A stretch of 64,000 nt of DNA from UKL13-2 sp031414695 (lineage in GTDB: Bacteria; Pseudomonadota; Gammaproteobacteria; Burkholderiales; Usitatibacteraceae), in the NCBI GenBank assembly GCA_031414695.1, contig JANNWG010000005.1, forward strand, positions 1-64,000, given 5' to 3'. Shown piece after piece: positions 36,256 to 44,796 of this stretch (within the stretch, counting starts at the first letter, position 1; every line of letters begins with the position of its first letter). Position numbers and translations under genes: made by a program. The notes under the pieces are model-generated. The model ran no database searches and had not been told where the DNA came from. It saw nothing but the letters and a program-made list of their open reading frames with translations.

Positions 36256-36313
36256 GCACTAATACTAGCGCGCACTTTCAAGCATTTATTGCTCAACGTG
36301 CCCGCCAATATTC
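36256..36313. repeat. REP-like palindrome, copy G
   Basis: Left half gcactaatactagcgcgcac and right half aacgtgcccgccaatattca, 3' of folA. The rest of the spacer to 36484 contains a short run of 'atggcgttac/atgacgttat/gtagcgttat' quasi-repeats and nothing else recognisable. Confidence 0.7.
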
Positions 36314-36484
36314 ATAAGTTGCATAAGTAAGGCTAGTGGCTTTTCAAGCTCAACGCTGATGACAATGCTAAGCCTGCGGCACTTGGCGGCATATGGCGTT
36401 ACATATGACGTTATGTAGCGTTATGGGGCGGCATTTCACAACGCATCACGTAAAATAACCAATCTATTTTTACACTAGCTAGCA

Positions 36485-36697
36485 ATGACAACACCCGATT
36501 CAATTGACCAGGCAAGCGCAGCCTCTTCGCCATCACCGCAATTGCAACCCACCCCGCCTACAAAACCTGACCCCAGCGAATGTTGCGGAACGGGCTGTAT
36601 TCCGTGCGTCATGGATATTTATGAGGAGGCGTTATGGCAGTACGAAAAAGATTTGAAGGCATGGCATCTCACGCAAGCGCATGTGAGCGAGAGCTAA
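36485..36697 (+). CDS. Oxidoreductase-like domain protein
   Basis: A 70-aa protein whose second half matches the short 'oxidoreductase-like' domain (family PF09791 type): SECCGTGCIPCVMDIYEEAL with four cysteines and a conserved acidic/aromatic tail. The first half is a Ser/Pro-rich linker. The cysteines may bind a metal or act in redox, but the family has no proven activity. It ends 1 bp before the next gene. Confidence 0.78.
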   Translation: MTTPDSIDQASAASSPSPQLQPTPPTKPDPSECCGTGCIPCVMDIYEEALWQYEKDLKAWHLTQAHVSES

Positions 36698-36698
36698 G

Positions 36699-38312
36699 AT
36701 GACGCCATTTAATTATGCGATGCCGTACGCCTCGCAACGCATGCCGGTGATGGCAAAAAATATTGTCGCGACCTCACAACCGCTCGCGGCAGAAGCGGGG
36801 CTTCATATGTTGCGGCAGGGCGGTAATGCCGTCGATGCGGCAATCGCCGCCGCAATCACCTTAACAGTAGTCGAGCCAACATCTAATGGAATCGGCTCAG
36901 ATGGCTTTTCGATCATCTGGGATGGCGCAACCCTGCATGGTCTCAATGCATCAGGCCGTGCCCCCGCCGCATGGACGCCCGATTATTTTGATCAAAAATA
37001 CGGCAAATCAACTGCGATGCCAGTGCGCGGAATCGATAGCGTAACCATTCCTGGTGCGGTATCGCAATGGGTAGCATTGAGTGAAAAATTTGGTGCGCTC
37101 GATTTTGCGCAACTGTTCGCACCCGCTATTAACTATGCGCGCAATGGTCACATGGTTTCACCGATCACAGCGGCGAGCTGGGCACGGCAGGCGGAGATGA
37201 TTGCTGAGCCAGATTTTCAGCGTGATTTTGTACGTAGTTTAGGTCATCACAGTGGTGCACCACGTGCAGGTGAAACATGGAAATTTTTAGACCAAGCGAA
37301 TACGCTTGAAGAGATTGCTGCGACACGTGGCAAGAGTTTTTATAGCGGTGCATTAGCTGAAAAAATGGTGGCGCATTCACGCGCACTTGGCGGCGCACAT
37401 ACGCTTGCAGATTTTGCGTCGCACCGCGCCGACTGGGTCGGCACAATTCAGGCGGATTATCATGATGTGCGGCTACATGAAATCCCGCCTAACGGACAGG
37501 GTCTCGCGGCCTTAATCTGCCTAGGTATTTTGGAAAATTTTGACCTGCGTGCATTAGGTGTTGATTCGCTGGCAAGCGTGCATATTCAGCTTGAAGCGAT
37601 GAAATTGGCCTTTGCCGATGCTTACCGCTACATCGCTGACCCGCAGTACATGAATATGCCAGTATCGCAATTACTCGATAAGACCTACACCGCATCACGC
37701 GCCAAATTGATCAACCTAAATCGTGCAACCGTACCGACATTTGGCGTGCCCAAGCATGGTGGTACGGTCTATCTAACCACCGCCGATGCGAGTGGCATGA
37801 TGGTGAGCTTGATTCAATCTAACTACATGGGTTTTGGCTCAGGCGTGGTGGTGCCAGGTACTGGTATTTCGCTGCAAAATCGTGGCCATGGCTTCGTGCG
37901 CGATATTTCACATGCCAATTGTGTGGCGCCATCAAAACGGCCATTTCAAACGATCATCCCCGCATTTTTAACCACACTCGATAATCAGCCGTTGATGTCG
38001 TTTGGCGTGATGGGTGGGCATATGCAGCCGCAGGGACATGTACAAATGGTCACACGTATGCGTGACTACGCACAAAACCCGCAAGCGGCGTCTGATGCAC
38101 CGCGCTGGATAGTTAATCCTGATGACACGATTAGCCTAGAAGACAGCCTAATGACTAGCATTGGCGAGGGTCTTCAAGCATTAGGCCACACCATTGCGAT
38201 ACCAGAAGGTGTCAATTTTGCCTTTGGCGGCGCGCAGCTGATTTGGCGAAGCAATGATGGTTATATCGCTGGATCAGACCATCGCAAAGATGGGCATGCG
38301 GTAGGTTTTTAA
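36699..38312 (+). CDS. Gamma-glutamyltransferase family protein
   Basis: A 537-aa Ntn-hydrolase of the GGT family, expected to mature by self-cleavage at a threonine. The likely nucleophile is the Thr in KHGGTVYLTTADASG (about residue 351), which differs from the usual TTH motif but fits the YwrD-like branch. N-terminal features are AEAGLHMLRQGGNAVDAAIA and EPTSNGIGSDGF, and a Gly-rich FGSGVVVPGTGI site follows the nucleophile. No signal peptide is seen, so it is probably cytoplasmic. The substrate is uncertain (glutathione-like or other gamma-glutamyl compounds). Confidence 0.87.
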   Translation: MTPFNYAMPYASQRMPVMAKNIVATSQPLAAEAGLHMLRQGGNAVDAAIAAAITLTVVEPTSNGIGSDGFSIIWDGATLHGLNASGRAPAAWTPDYFDQKYGKSTAMPVRGIDSVTIPGAVSQWVALSEKFGALDFAQLFAPAINYARNGHMVSPITAASWARQAEMIAEPDFQRDFVRSLGHHSGAPRAGETWKFLDQANTLEEIAATRGKSFYSGALAEKMVAHSRALGGAHTLADFASHRADWVGTIQADYHDVRLHEIPPNGQGLAALICLGILENFDLRALGVDSLASVHIQLEAMKLAFADAYRYIADPQYMNMPVSQLLDKTYTASRAKLINLNRATVPTFGVPKHGGTVYLTTADASGMMVSLIQSNYMGFGSGVVVPGTGISLQNRGHGFVRDISHANCVAPSKRPFQTIIPAFLTTLDNQPLMSFGVMGGHMQPQGHVQMVTRMRDYAQNPQAASDAPRWIVNPDDTISLEDSLMTSIGEGLQALGHTIAIPEGVNFAFGGAQLIWRSNDGYIAGSDHRKDGHAVGF

Positions 38313-38419
38313 GCCACACACGTTTTCCTACCTAGATGAGTAGGGTATTAAGCTTCACAATATGTTAAAAATCTCCATTGCACATTTATTAAGCGCGCTT
38401 ACAGGATAGCGCTTTACTC

Positions 38420-38806
38420 ATGAACCAATCCAGAGAGCCTCCTTTGATACTCATTGTAGAAGACGACGAAAAAAGTCGCCGCCTGATGGTTGACGTATTG
38501 AGCCATCAAGGCTATCGCGTGGTTGAGACCAACAATGCCGAAGATGGCATCGACATTGTGCGCCGCGAGCGTCCCGCCTTAGTATTGATGGACATTCACT
38601 TACCTGGCATGTCTGGCATGGACGCCTTGCGCGAAATACGTGCTGATGAAAGTATAAAAATGACGCGAATTATGGCCATTACCGCCTCCGTGATGGGTAA
38701 CGATAGGCCTAAAATCAAAGCGGCAGGCTTTGATGGCTTTGAGCCAAAACCGATTAACTTAAAGGCATTTTTAAGCGCGGTAAAAGAGTTAGCGCATTCG
38801 GCTTAA
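38420..38806 (+). CDS. Single-domain response regulator
   Basis: A stand-alone CheY/DivK-like receiver of 128 aa. The acidic pocket EDDE is near residue 14-17, the phospho-acceptor is Asp58 (LVLMDIHLPGMSG), followed by the ITAS Thr/Ser and Lys110 (EPKPI). There is no output domain, so it must work through a partner. It precedes a receiver-cyclase gene by 69 bp in the same direction, and no histidine kinase is next to it. Confidence 0.9.
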   Translation: MNQSREPPLILIVEDDEKSRRLMVDVLSHQGYRVVETNNAEDGIDIVRRERPALVLMDIHLPGMSGMDALREIRADESIKMTRIMAITASVMGNDRPKIKAAGFDGFEPKPINLKAFLSAVKELAHSA

Positions 38807-38875
38807 GGCACAGCTATATTAGTCACTAGCAGGATAGCAACGAACAATAAAAATGCGCATTCGCCAACTAGGCTG

Positions 38876-40063
38876 ATGACAACACCGCACAAGGGACAAA
38901 TGGACACGCGCACATTCACGCAGGAAACAGGAAAAATCCTTGTCGTCGATGACACGCCAGCTAACTGCCGCCTGCTCAATGACCTATTAACCGCGCATGG
39001 CTATGACGTCGTTGTCGCCACAGACGGCCAGCACGCCTTGGATATTGCTGCCACTGCATCGTTCGATATTATCTTGCTCGATGTCGTGATGCCAGGTGAA
39101 GATGGCTTTCAGATTTGCCGTAAGCTGCGCGATAACCCGCAAAACGCGATGCTGCCTATTGTGATGGTGACGTCCCTTGACTCAAAAGATGATCGCATCA
39201 AAGGCTTAGAAGCAGGCGCGGATGATTTTTTATCAAAGCCCATTAATATTCACGAGCTGATTGCGCGTGTTCGCTCTCTGATGCGTATCAAGAGGCTATA
39301 TGAGACCGTTGAAGCGCAACGTAAAGAATTAGCCGAGTGGGCGACCAGCTTAGAGACGCGCGTAAGCGAAGAGGTTGCCAACAACAATAAACTGATGCGC
39401 TTAAAACGCTTTTTTTCACCGCAATTAGCGGATTTGATCGTTGCCGGCGGTGCGGATGATCCACTCAAATCGCATCGTCGTGAAATTACGGTGGTATTTT
39501 TAGACCTGCGTGGTTTTACAGCATTTGCCGAAACCGGCGAGCCAGAAATCGTAATGCAAGCGCTTGCCGAATATCACCAAGCGATGGGCAAAATTATCAT
39601 GACACATCAGGGCACGTTGGAGCGTTTCACCGGCGATGGCATGATGATTTTTTTCAATGACCCAGTGCCGATTGCACAGCCTACGTTGCGCGCCGCCACG
39701 ATGGCGCATGAAATGCGCGAAGCCGCTAACATGCTGCATCAGCATTGGAAAAATCGCGGCTTTGAATTAGCGCTCGGCATCGGCATTGCCGAAGGTTTTG
39801 CAACAGTGGGGGCGATTGGTTTTGAAGAGCGCATAGATTACGCCGCCATTGGTACCGTGACCAATTTAGCCGCGCGACTTTGCGCGCAGGCAGATAGCGG
39901 CGAAATACTAATCTCACAGCGCGCTTTTAGTCGTATTGAGGCCGAGTTTGCAAGTGACCCGATGGGCGACATTCACCTGAGAGGCTTTGCCAAACCAATT
40001 ACCATTCGCCGTCTACTTAATCGTTTGACGTCAGACCTAACTGTCACCAATGCGCCCAACTAA
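38876..40063 (+). CDS. Response regulator with class III cyclase domain
   Basis: A 395-aa fusion: receiver domain (about 18-140; Asp69 acceptor in ILLDVVMPGEDG, Lys121), a coiled-coil linker (about 140-175), and a class III nucleotide cyclase domain (about 200-370). The metal-binding aspartates are Asp210 (VVFLDLRGFTAF) and Asp254 (FTGDG). The transition-state Asn330 and Arg334 (TNLAARL) are present. By-eye alignment puts Arg250 where adenylate cyclases usually have Lys and Ala323 where they have Asp or Thr, so the product (cAMP, cGMP or none) is uncertain. The 3' end overlaps the next gene by 14 bp. Confidence 0.87.
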   Translation: MTTPHKGQMDTRTFTQETGKILVVDDTPANCRLLNDLLTAHGYDVVVATDGQHALDIAATASFDIILLDVVMPGEDGFQICRKLRDNPQNAMLPIVMVTSLDSKDDRIKGLEAGADDFLSKPINIHELIARVRSLMRIKRLYETVEAQRKELAEWATSLETRVSEEVANNNKLMRLKRFFSPQLADLIVAGGADDPLKSHRREITVVFLDLRGFTAFAETGEPEIVMQALAEYHQAMGKIIMTHQGTLERFTGDGMMIFFNDPVPIAQPTLRAATMAHEMREAANMLHQHWKNRGFELALGIGIAEGFATVGAIGFEERIDYAAIGTVTNLAARLCAQADSGEILISQRAFSRIEAEFASDPMGDIHLRGFAKPITIRRLLNRLTSDLTVTNAPN

Positions 40064-41144
40064 TCAGCGCGCCCAAATACGCCAAGTCTGCTGTCTAGGC
40101 TTATCGGCCGAGACGCTGATGCCACGACTATTGCCGATGCTGCGTGATCTTGTACCAGCGGAGTCGGCGGGATTTTTTTGGGTAGATAGTTCGGGAGCGA
40201 TGCAAAATCTATATGCCGAACGCATGCTACCGCAGCAAAAAATGCAGCTTTATTTTGAGCATTTTTATGAAGGTGGCGAATTTGATTTCAAGCGTAATTT
40301 TTTGAAGCGCGCGAAACAAAATGACGCCGTCACCAGCGAACCTATCAGCGCGCAATTCAAATCAAGCGCTTACTACAATGAAATTTTGCGCGAGCTGGAT
40401 GCCCACCATGTCATGCATGGTATTGTCCGCGAACACGGTGCGATATTGGGTCAACTTAGCTTATATCGACCACCTGCAGCCAAAAGTTTTAGCACCGCCG
40501 ACAAACGTGACTTAAACAGCGTGCTGCATTACGTGGCGCATGCGGTCGCCGCACCTGTGATGGGTGACAACGGTCATGAACACACCATGCTCGACACTGA
40601 TGATGATGCAATGGCGTTGATCGACGCTGATGGTCGCCTTCTGCACGCTTCAGATGCTGCTAAACGACTCCTGATTCAAGCAGTTGATGGACAATTTTCG
40701 CCGCATAGCATCGCCAGCATTAGTAGCCCAACATCGCCCGTGGCCGAGCTACTCAAGGCAATCGCCAAACAATTATTGGTCGAGACAGAGGCGCTACCAT
40801 CAATGGTACTGAGTAGCCGCTGGGGACGCATCACCTTGCGTGCGTATCGGCTTGATGATGATGCACGCTCTTTTGCCTCACGCGAAGCGCCAGTAGCAGT
40901 GAGAATCAGTCGCCAAGAGCCGATGTTATTGCGCTTCGCCCACGCGATGCAATCGCTAAACTTATCGCCGCAAATGCAAGAAATTGCGCTGCACCTTGCC
41001 AGCGGCAAATCCAACATCGAAATTGCCGCCGCCATGTCAGTTAAGCCTAACACCGTGAATTACCACACCAAAACACTTTTTAGCAAACTCGGCACGCACG
41101 GTCGCGATGAAACAGTAACGCATATTTTGTCGGCACTGACTTAA
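40050..41144 (+). CDS. LuxR-type regulator with sensory N-terminus
   Basis: A 364-aa putative transcription factor. The C-terminal HTH (about 300-364) has LSPQMQEIALHLASGKSNIEIAA and VNYHTKTLFSKLG typical of LuxR/FixJ DNA-binding domains. The N-terminal 170 residues look like a GAF-type sensor and about residues 190-260 like a PAS domain (DDDAMALIDADGRLLHASDAA). It lacks an evident phosphorylation site. It overlaps the cyclase gene and is convergent with the crtB end of the photosynthesis operon. Any role in photosynthesis control is speculation. Confidence 0.78.
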   Translation: MRPTNQRAQIRQVCCLGLSAETLMPRLLPMLRDLVPAESAGFFWVDSSGAMQNLYAERMLPQQKMQLYFEHFYEGGEFDFKRNFLKRAKQNDAVTSEPISAQFKSSAYYNEILRELDAHHVMHGIVREHGAILGQLSLYRPPAAKSFSTADKRDLNSVLHYVAHAVAAPVMGDNGHEHTMLDTDDDAMALIDADGRLLHASDAAKRLLIQAVDGQFSPHSIASISSPTSPVAELLKAIAKQLLVETEALPSMVLSSRWGRITLRAYRLDDDARSFASREAPVAVRISRQEPMLLRFAHAMQSLNLSPQMQEIALHLASGKSNIEIAAAMSVKPNTVNYHTKTLFSKLGTHGRDETVTHILSALT

Positions 41145-41157
41145 ATAAAAATATAAA

Positions 41158-41222
41158 ACTCTAACATTGACGGGCATTTTGGCAACATTTTGCTTGGAAA
41201 TACCCGCCAACAAAAGACTTTT
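41158..41222. repeat. REP-like palindrome, copy H
   Basis: Left half actctaacattgacgggcat and right half aatacccgccaacaaaagac. It occupies the whole junction between the convergent LuxR-type gene and crtB, abutting the crtB stop. Confidence 0.75.
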
Positions 41223-42328
41223 TAACTTTTCTGAATACTGATTGACGCGTTATGGTGCTGCTTTGCGGCGCGGTCACGATGCTCCATGCGGGCGAGAAAT
41301 TCAATCAACCAAACAATGCGACGCTCAATCTCCCACCACTCCAGCTCGGCGGCAACAATTGGCATCGGCGCACCGACATCACAAGCATCAACTAAAAATT
41401 GGCAAGCCGCAAGTGGCGCAGTGTGATGTACTGATTGACTGGATGAAGTAATGACGGCTTTGGCAAGTATTTTTGCTTTCACGCTGGCTGGTACAACAGC
41501 ACGCTGACTGACCGAATCCATATTCGCACGCTCAACTTCGCGGCCAATTTCAGCATACAAAAAACGAGCCGCATTAATACCAGGCTGGCATGATTTTGGC
41601 AGTACGGCAACACCATCCGCCACACGTCCATAAAGGCTATCGGCGGCGGTGAGTAAGCGCTTAACTACCCGACCTAATGCTGGCGTGTGGGTGGGATTTA
41701 CCAACCAAGCATCAACATCAATTGATTCTTCTGCCATCCAATCAAGTGGCAAGTAAACGCGACCCGCGCGCGCGTCTTCACCAATATCACGCGCGATATT
41801 CGATAGCTGCATCGCCACACCAAGATCGCAGGCACGTGCAACCGCATCAGCGTCGCGTGTCTGCATCAAGATTGACATCATCGCGCCGACAGTTCCTGCC
41901 ACACGCGTGGCGTAGGCGTAAAGATCGTCTAGCGTTTGATAACGGCGCTCATCGGCATCCCATAAAAAACCTTCCAGCAATGCATCTGGAATAACGCGCG
42001 GTATTTGATATTTCGCCACCACACTAGCAAAGGCGCGATCAGGTGCATCGTTAAACGGCCGACCTTGATAGACGCGTTCTAAACGCTCCTGCAGCAAAGC
42101 AACGGCAGCGGCTTTAGATTGTTTTGTGGCGACAATATCTAAATCCACCGCATCATCGGCCATACGGCAAAACGCATACAGCGCTGATGCGGGCTCTCGT
42201 ACGGATTTTGGTAAGAGCAGTGACGCAGCAAAAAACGTTTTTGAGTTACCGCGCAACATCGCACGACACGCGGCAACGTCAGTGGCGAGTCGCTTACGAA
42301 CATCTATCGTGTGAATTGCATCAGCCAT
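41222..42328 (-). CDS. crtB: Phytoene synthase
   Basis: Condenses two geranylgeranyl diphosphates to phytoene, the first committed carotenoid step. The two Asp-rich prenyl-diphosphate motifs are ALYAFCRMADDAVD and DIGEDARAGRVYLP. The ATG at 42328 overlaps the crtI stop by 8 bp and gives 368 aa. An upstream in-frame start at 42364 lies inside crtI. Squalene synthase is the alternative, but linkage to a phytoene desaturase and bch genes settles it. Last gene of the operon. Confidence 0.92.
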   Translation of the reverse strand: MADAIHTIDVRKRLATDVAACRAMLRGNSKTFFAASLLLPKSVREPASALYAFCRMADDAVDLDIVATKQSKAAAVALLQERLERVYQGRPFNDAPDRAFASVVAKYQIPRVIPDALLEGFLWDADERRYQTLDDLYAYATRVAGTVGAMMSILMQTRDADAVARACDLGVAMQLSNIARDIGEDARAGRVYLPLDWMAEESIDVDAWLVNPTHTPALGRVVKRLLTAADSLYGRVADGVAVLPKSCQPGINAARFLYAEIGREVERANMDSVSQRAVVPASVKAKILAKAVITSSSQSVHHTAPLAACQFLVDACDVGAPMPIVAAELEWWEIERRIVWLIEFLARMEHRDRAAKQHHNASISIQKS

Positions 42329-43823
42329 GCGGCACGACCCTGTCAAGCACTTTGGCCGACGCAATCACACCTGGCATCCCCGCACCAGGATGCGTGCCCG
42401 CACCGACCAAATATAAGTTATCAATGTCTTCGCTTTTATTATGCGGGCGAAACCATGCGCTTTGCGTTAGCACTGGCTCCAAGCTAAACGCTGCACCATT
42501 GACTGAATTTAATTTATCTTGAAAATCTTGCGGCGTCAGCATGAGTGAAGTTGCTATCTCATCTTTTAGTCCCGGCAAAATCGAGTCACTTAAATATTGC
42601 TCAATGGTCTGACGATATGGCTCAGCGGCAACGCGCCAATCTGTACCACTGGCTAAATGCGGCACAGGTGATAGCACATAAAACGCATCGCAACCTGATG
42701 GCGCTAATGACGTATCGGTAGCCGTAGGTCGGTGCAGATAAAGACTGAAATCTTTCGCCACTATTTTGTTTTTAAAAATGTCCGTCAGCAAACCTTCGTA
42801 CCGTGGGCCTAGCAATATCGTGTGATGTTGCACGTCTGGATATTGCCGCTTAGTGCCAAAATACCAAACGAATAAGCTCATCGAGTAGCGTGAATTATCG
42901 ATGCGCTTGTTCGTCCAGCGCTTACGGTGCGAAGGCGCGATAAGTTTACGGTACGTCCAAGCGGCATCGGCATTTGACACCACCACATCGGCATCAATGA
43001 TTTCTCCATTAGTGAGCGTAACGCTATGGGCGCGTCTTGCTGTTACGTCTATGGAAGCCACTTCCGCATTCAAGCGTAACTGATTGCCTTGGCCTTCGAT
43101 AAGTTTCACCATGCCATCGACAATCTTACCCGTGCCACCCATTGCAAAATGCACCCCCCAACGGCGCTCTAAAAACGTGATCAAACAAAGAATGGATGTC
43201 GTCGCAAATGGATTACCGCCGATGAGCAGCGGATGAAAACTCAACACATTGCGAATGCGCTCATTTTTTACAAAGCTCGATACCAGTCCATAGACTGTGC
43301 GATAACTTTTCAGCCGAATCAAATCAGGCGCGATTTTAAGCATTACCTTCCAATCGGCAAACGAAATATCGACGAGCTGGGTAAAGCCAACATCAAAAAT
43401 GGCTTCGGCTTGCTTCATAAACGCTTCATAACCCGCCACGTCATCGGGCGAAAATTTCGCCACTTCGCGGCGCATCGATTCCGCATCGCCTGAATAATCA
43501 AATATTTCACCATCATCAAAACGAATCCGATAAAACGGGGAGACCGCACGTAACTCAACATCATCCGCTAATTTTTTACCGCACAGCTCCCATAATTCGT
43601 CGAGCAAAAAGGGTGCGGTCACAATGGTTGGGCCGCCGTCAAATACAAAGCCATCTTGTCGATAAACATAGGCGCGGCCACCGGGCGCATCTAATTTTTC
43701 TAGTACGGTGACACGATAGCCGCGCGCACCTAAGCGAATGGCGGCGGCTAACCCACCAAAACCTGATCCAATAACGACGGCGTGCGGTTTTGTTGTAAGG
43801 GCTACATTAGTATTCGGAAGCAT
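42321..43823 (-). CDS. crtI: Phytoene desaturase
   Basis: FAD enzyme that introduces three or four double bonds into phytoene, making neurosporene or lycopene. The dinucleotide-binding motif VVIGSGFGGLAAAIRLGARG is at residues 16-35, followed by GGRAYVYRQDGFVFDGGPTIVTAP. The C-terminal signature YLVGAGTHPGAGMPGVI is typical of CrtI. 500 aa is normal. It follows bchO after 44 bp with no promoter-like palindrome, so it is probably read from the bchI promoter. Confidence 0.94.
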   Translation of the reverse strand: MLPNTNVALTTKPHAVVIGSGFGGLAAAIRLGARGYRVTVLEKLDAPGGRAYVYRQDGFVFDGGPTIVTAPFLLDELWELCGKKLADDVELRAVSPFYRIRFDDGEIFDYSGDAESMRREVAKFSPDDVAGYEAFMKQAEAIFDVGFTQLVDISFADWKVMLKIAPDLIRLKSYRTVYGLVSSFVKNERIRNVLSFHPLLIGGNPFATTSILCLITFLERRWGVHFAMGGTGKIVDGMVKLIEGQGNQLRLNAEVASIDVTARRAHSVTLTNGEIIDADVVVSNADAAWTYRKLIAPSHRKRWTNKRIDNSRYSMSLFVWYFGTKRQYPDVQHHTILLGPRYEGLLTDIFKNKIVAKDFSLYLHRPTATDTSLAPSGCDAFYVLSPVPHLASGTDWRVAAEPYRQTIEQYLSDSILPGLKDEIATSLMLTPQDFQDKLNSVNGAAFSLEPVLTQSAWFRPHNKSEDIDNLYLVGAGTHPGAGMPGVIASAKVLDRVVPHG

Positions 43824-43867
43824 TGCGATTGCCTTTAACGAGTCTAGTTAATTGTGGCGTTCAGACA

Positions 43868-44785
43868 TTAGTTTGTCCGGCCAAGTTGCGAGATTAGATT
43901 AACAATTTCCTGTGGGGATTCTTCATGCGCCAAATGTCCTAGCTTTGCCAAACTCACCACACTCAATTTATGGCTGAGTTGATGAGACGCCAAAATAGTT
44001 TGCATACGCTTGGCTTCGGTCGGCGATACCGTCTTATCATTTTCGCCGACAATTAAGGTCAAGTGAGACTTGCAATGACTAAATTTTGCTAAGTCTTGAT
44101 ACAGCGGTTGTAAATCCCAATTGGCCATCATATTCAGCGCGGCGCTAGCATGCGTAGCATTAGTAATGAGTGCGCCGTATAGTGATCGACCTTTGTCATC
44201 TAGCTGTGATCCGGTTGCATCTAGGAGTCGATTCAGCACCTTAGGGTCTGCTGCACGCCACGCAAATAGTTTCGGCACAAATTTGCTGCGTGAAATAAAT
44301 TTGGCAATCGGTGAAAAGACCTCTCCCGGTAGCCCTGTTAGCGGCAATAGCGCGCCATTAATACTCACAATATGTGTTGGTGCAATTTTTTCATCAATTG
44401 CCATACGCAACAAAATCGCCGCGCCCGCCGAATGACCGATCACAATAGTCGGCGTTAGTTTCATCACCCGCAGTAAGCCTTGCAATGATTGCGCCATTGC
44501 GTCTAACGAATAACCACCAGCAACCGGCTGCTGCGTAAAACCGTGTCCTGGTAAATCAATCGCAACTACTTCATATTGGGCTGCTAATAACGGCATGACA
44601 TCGCGCCACGAATGTGTTGACGCGCCAGTGCCATGCACGAGTAACACCGTGCCACGTGGTGCATTTTGGGGAGCTGGTGACAGCATCTGCACATGCCAAC
44701 GAATCCCTGCGGCCTGAATGAATCGACTGGCAGTACGATGCGGCCAATCACGGCCTTCACGTTCCCAATTAAGCGGTGCGGACAT
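43868..44785 (-). CDS. bchO: BchO, alpha/beta hydrolase of chelatase operon
   Basis: Alpha/beta-fold hydrolase that accompanies bchID in purple bacteria; its exact role in bacteriochlorophyll synthesis is not settled. The oxyanion region VLLVHGTGASTHSW is near residue 47, the nucleophile elbow IGHSAGAAI near residue 117, and the late His lies in KLGHLAHEE. 305 aa. It is 11 bp downstream of bchD and so clearly belongs to the operon. A general hydrolase is possible from the sequence alone. Confidence 0.88.
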   Translation of the reverse strand: MSAPLNWEREGRDWPHRTASRFIQAAGIRWHVQMLSPAPQNAPRGTVLLVHGTGASTHSWRDVMPLLAAQYEVVAIDLPGHGFTQQPVAGGYSLDAMAQSLQGLLRVMKLTPTIVIGHSAGAAILLRMAIDEKIAPTHIVSINGALLPLTGLPGEVFSPIAKFISRSKFVPKLFAWRAADPKVLNRLLDATGSQLDDKGRSLYGALITNATHASAALNMMANWDLQPLYQDLAKFSHCKSHLTLIVGENDKTVSPTEAKRMQTILASHQLSHKLSVVSLAKLGHLAHEESPQEIVNLISQLGRTN

Positions 44786-44796
44786 GTGTAGACATT

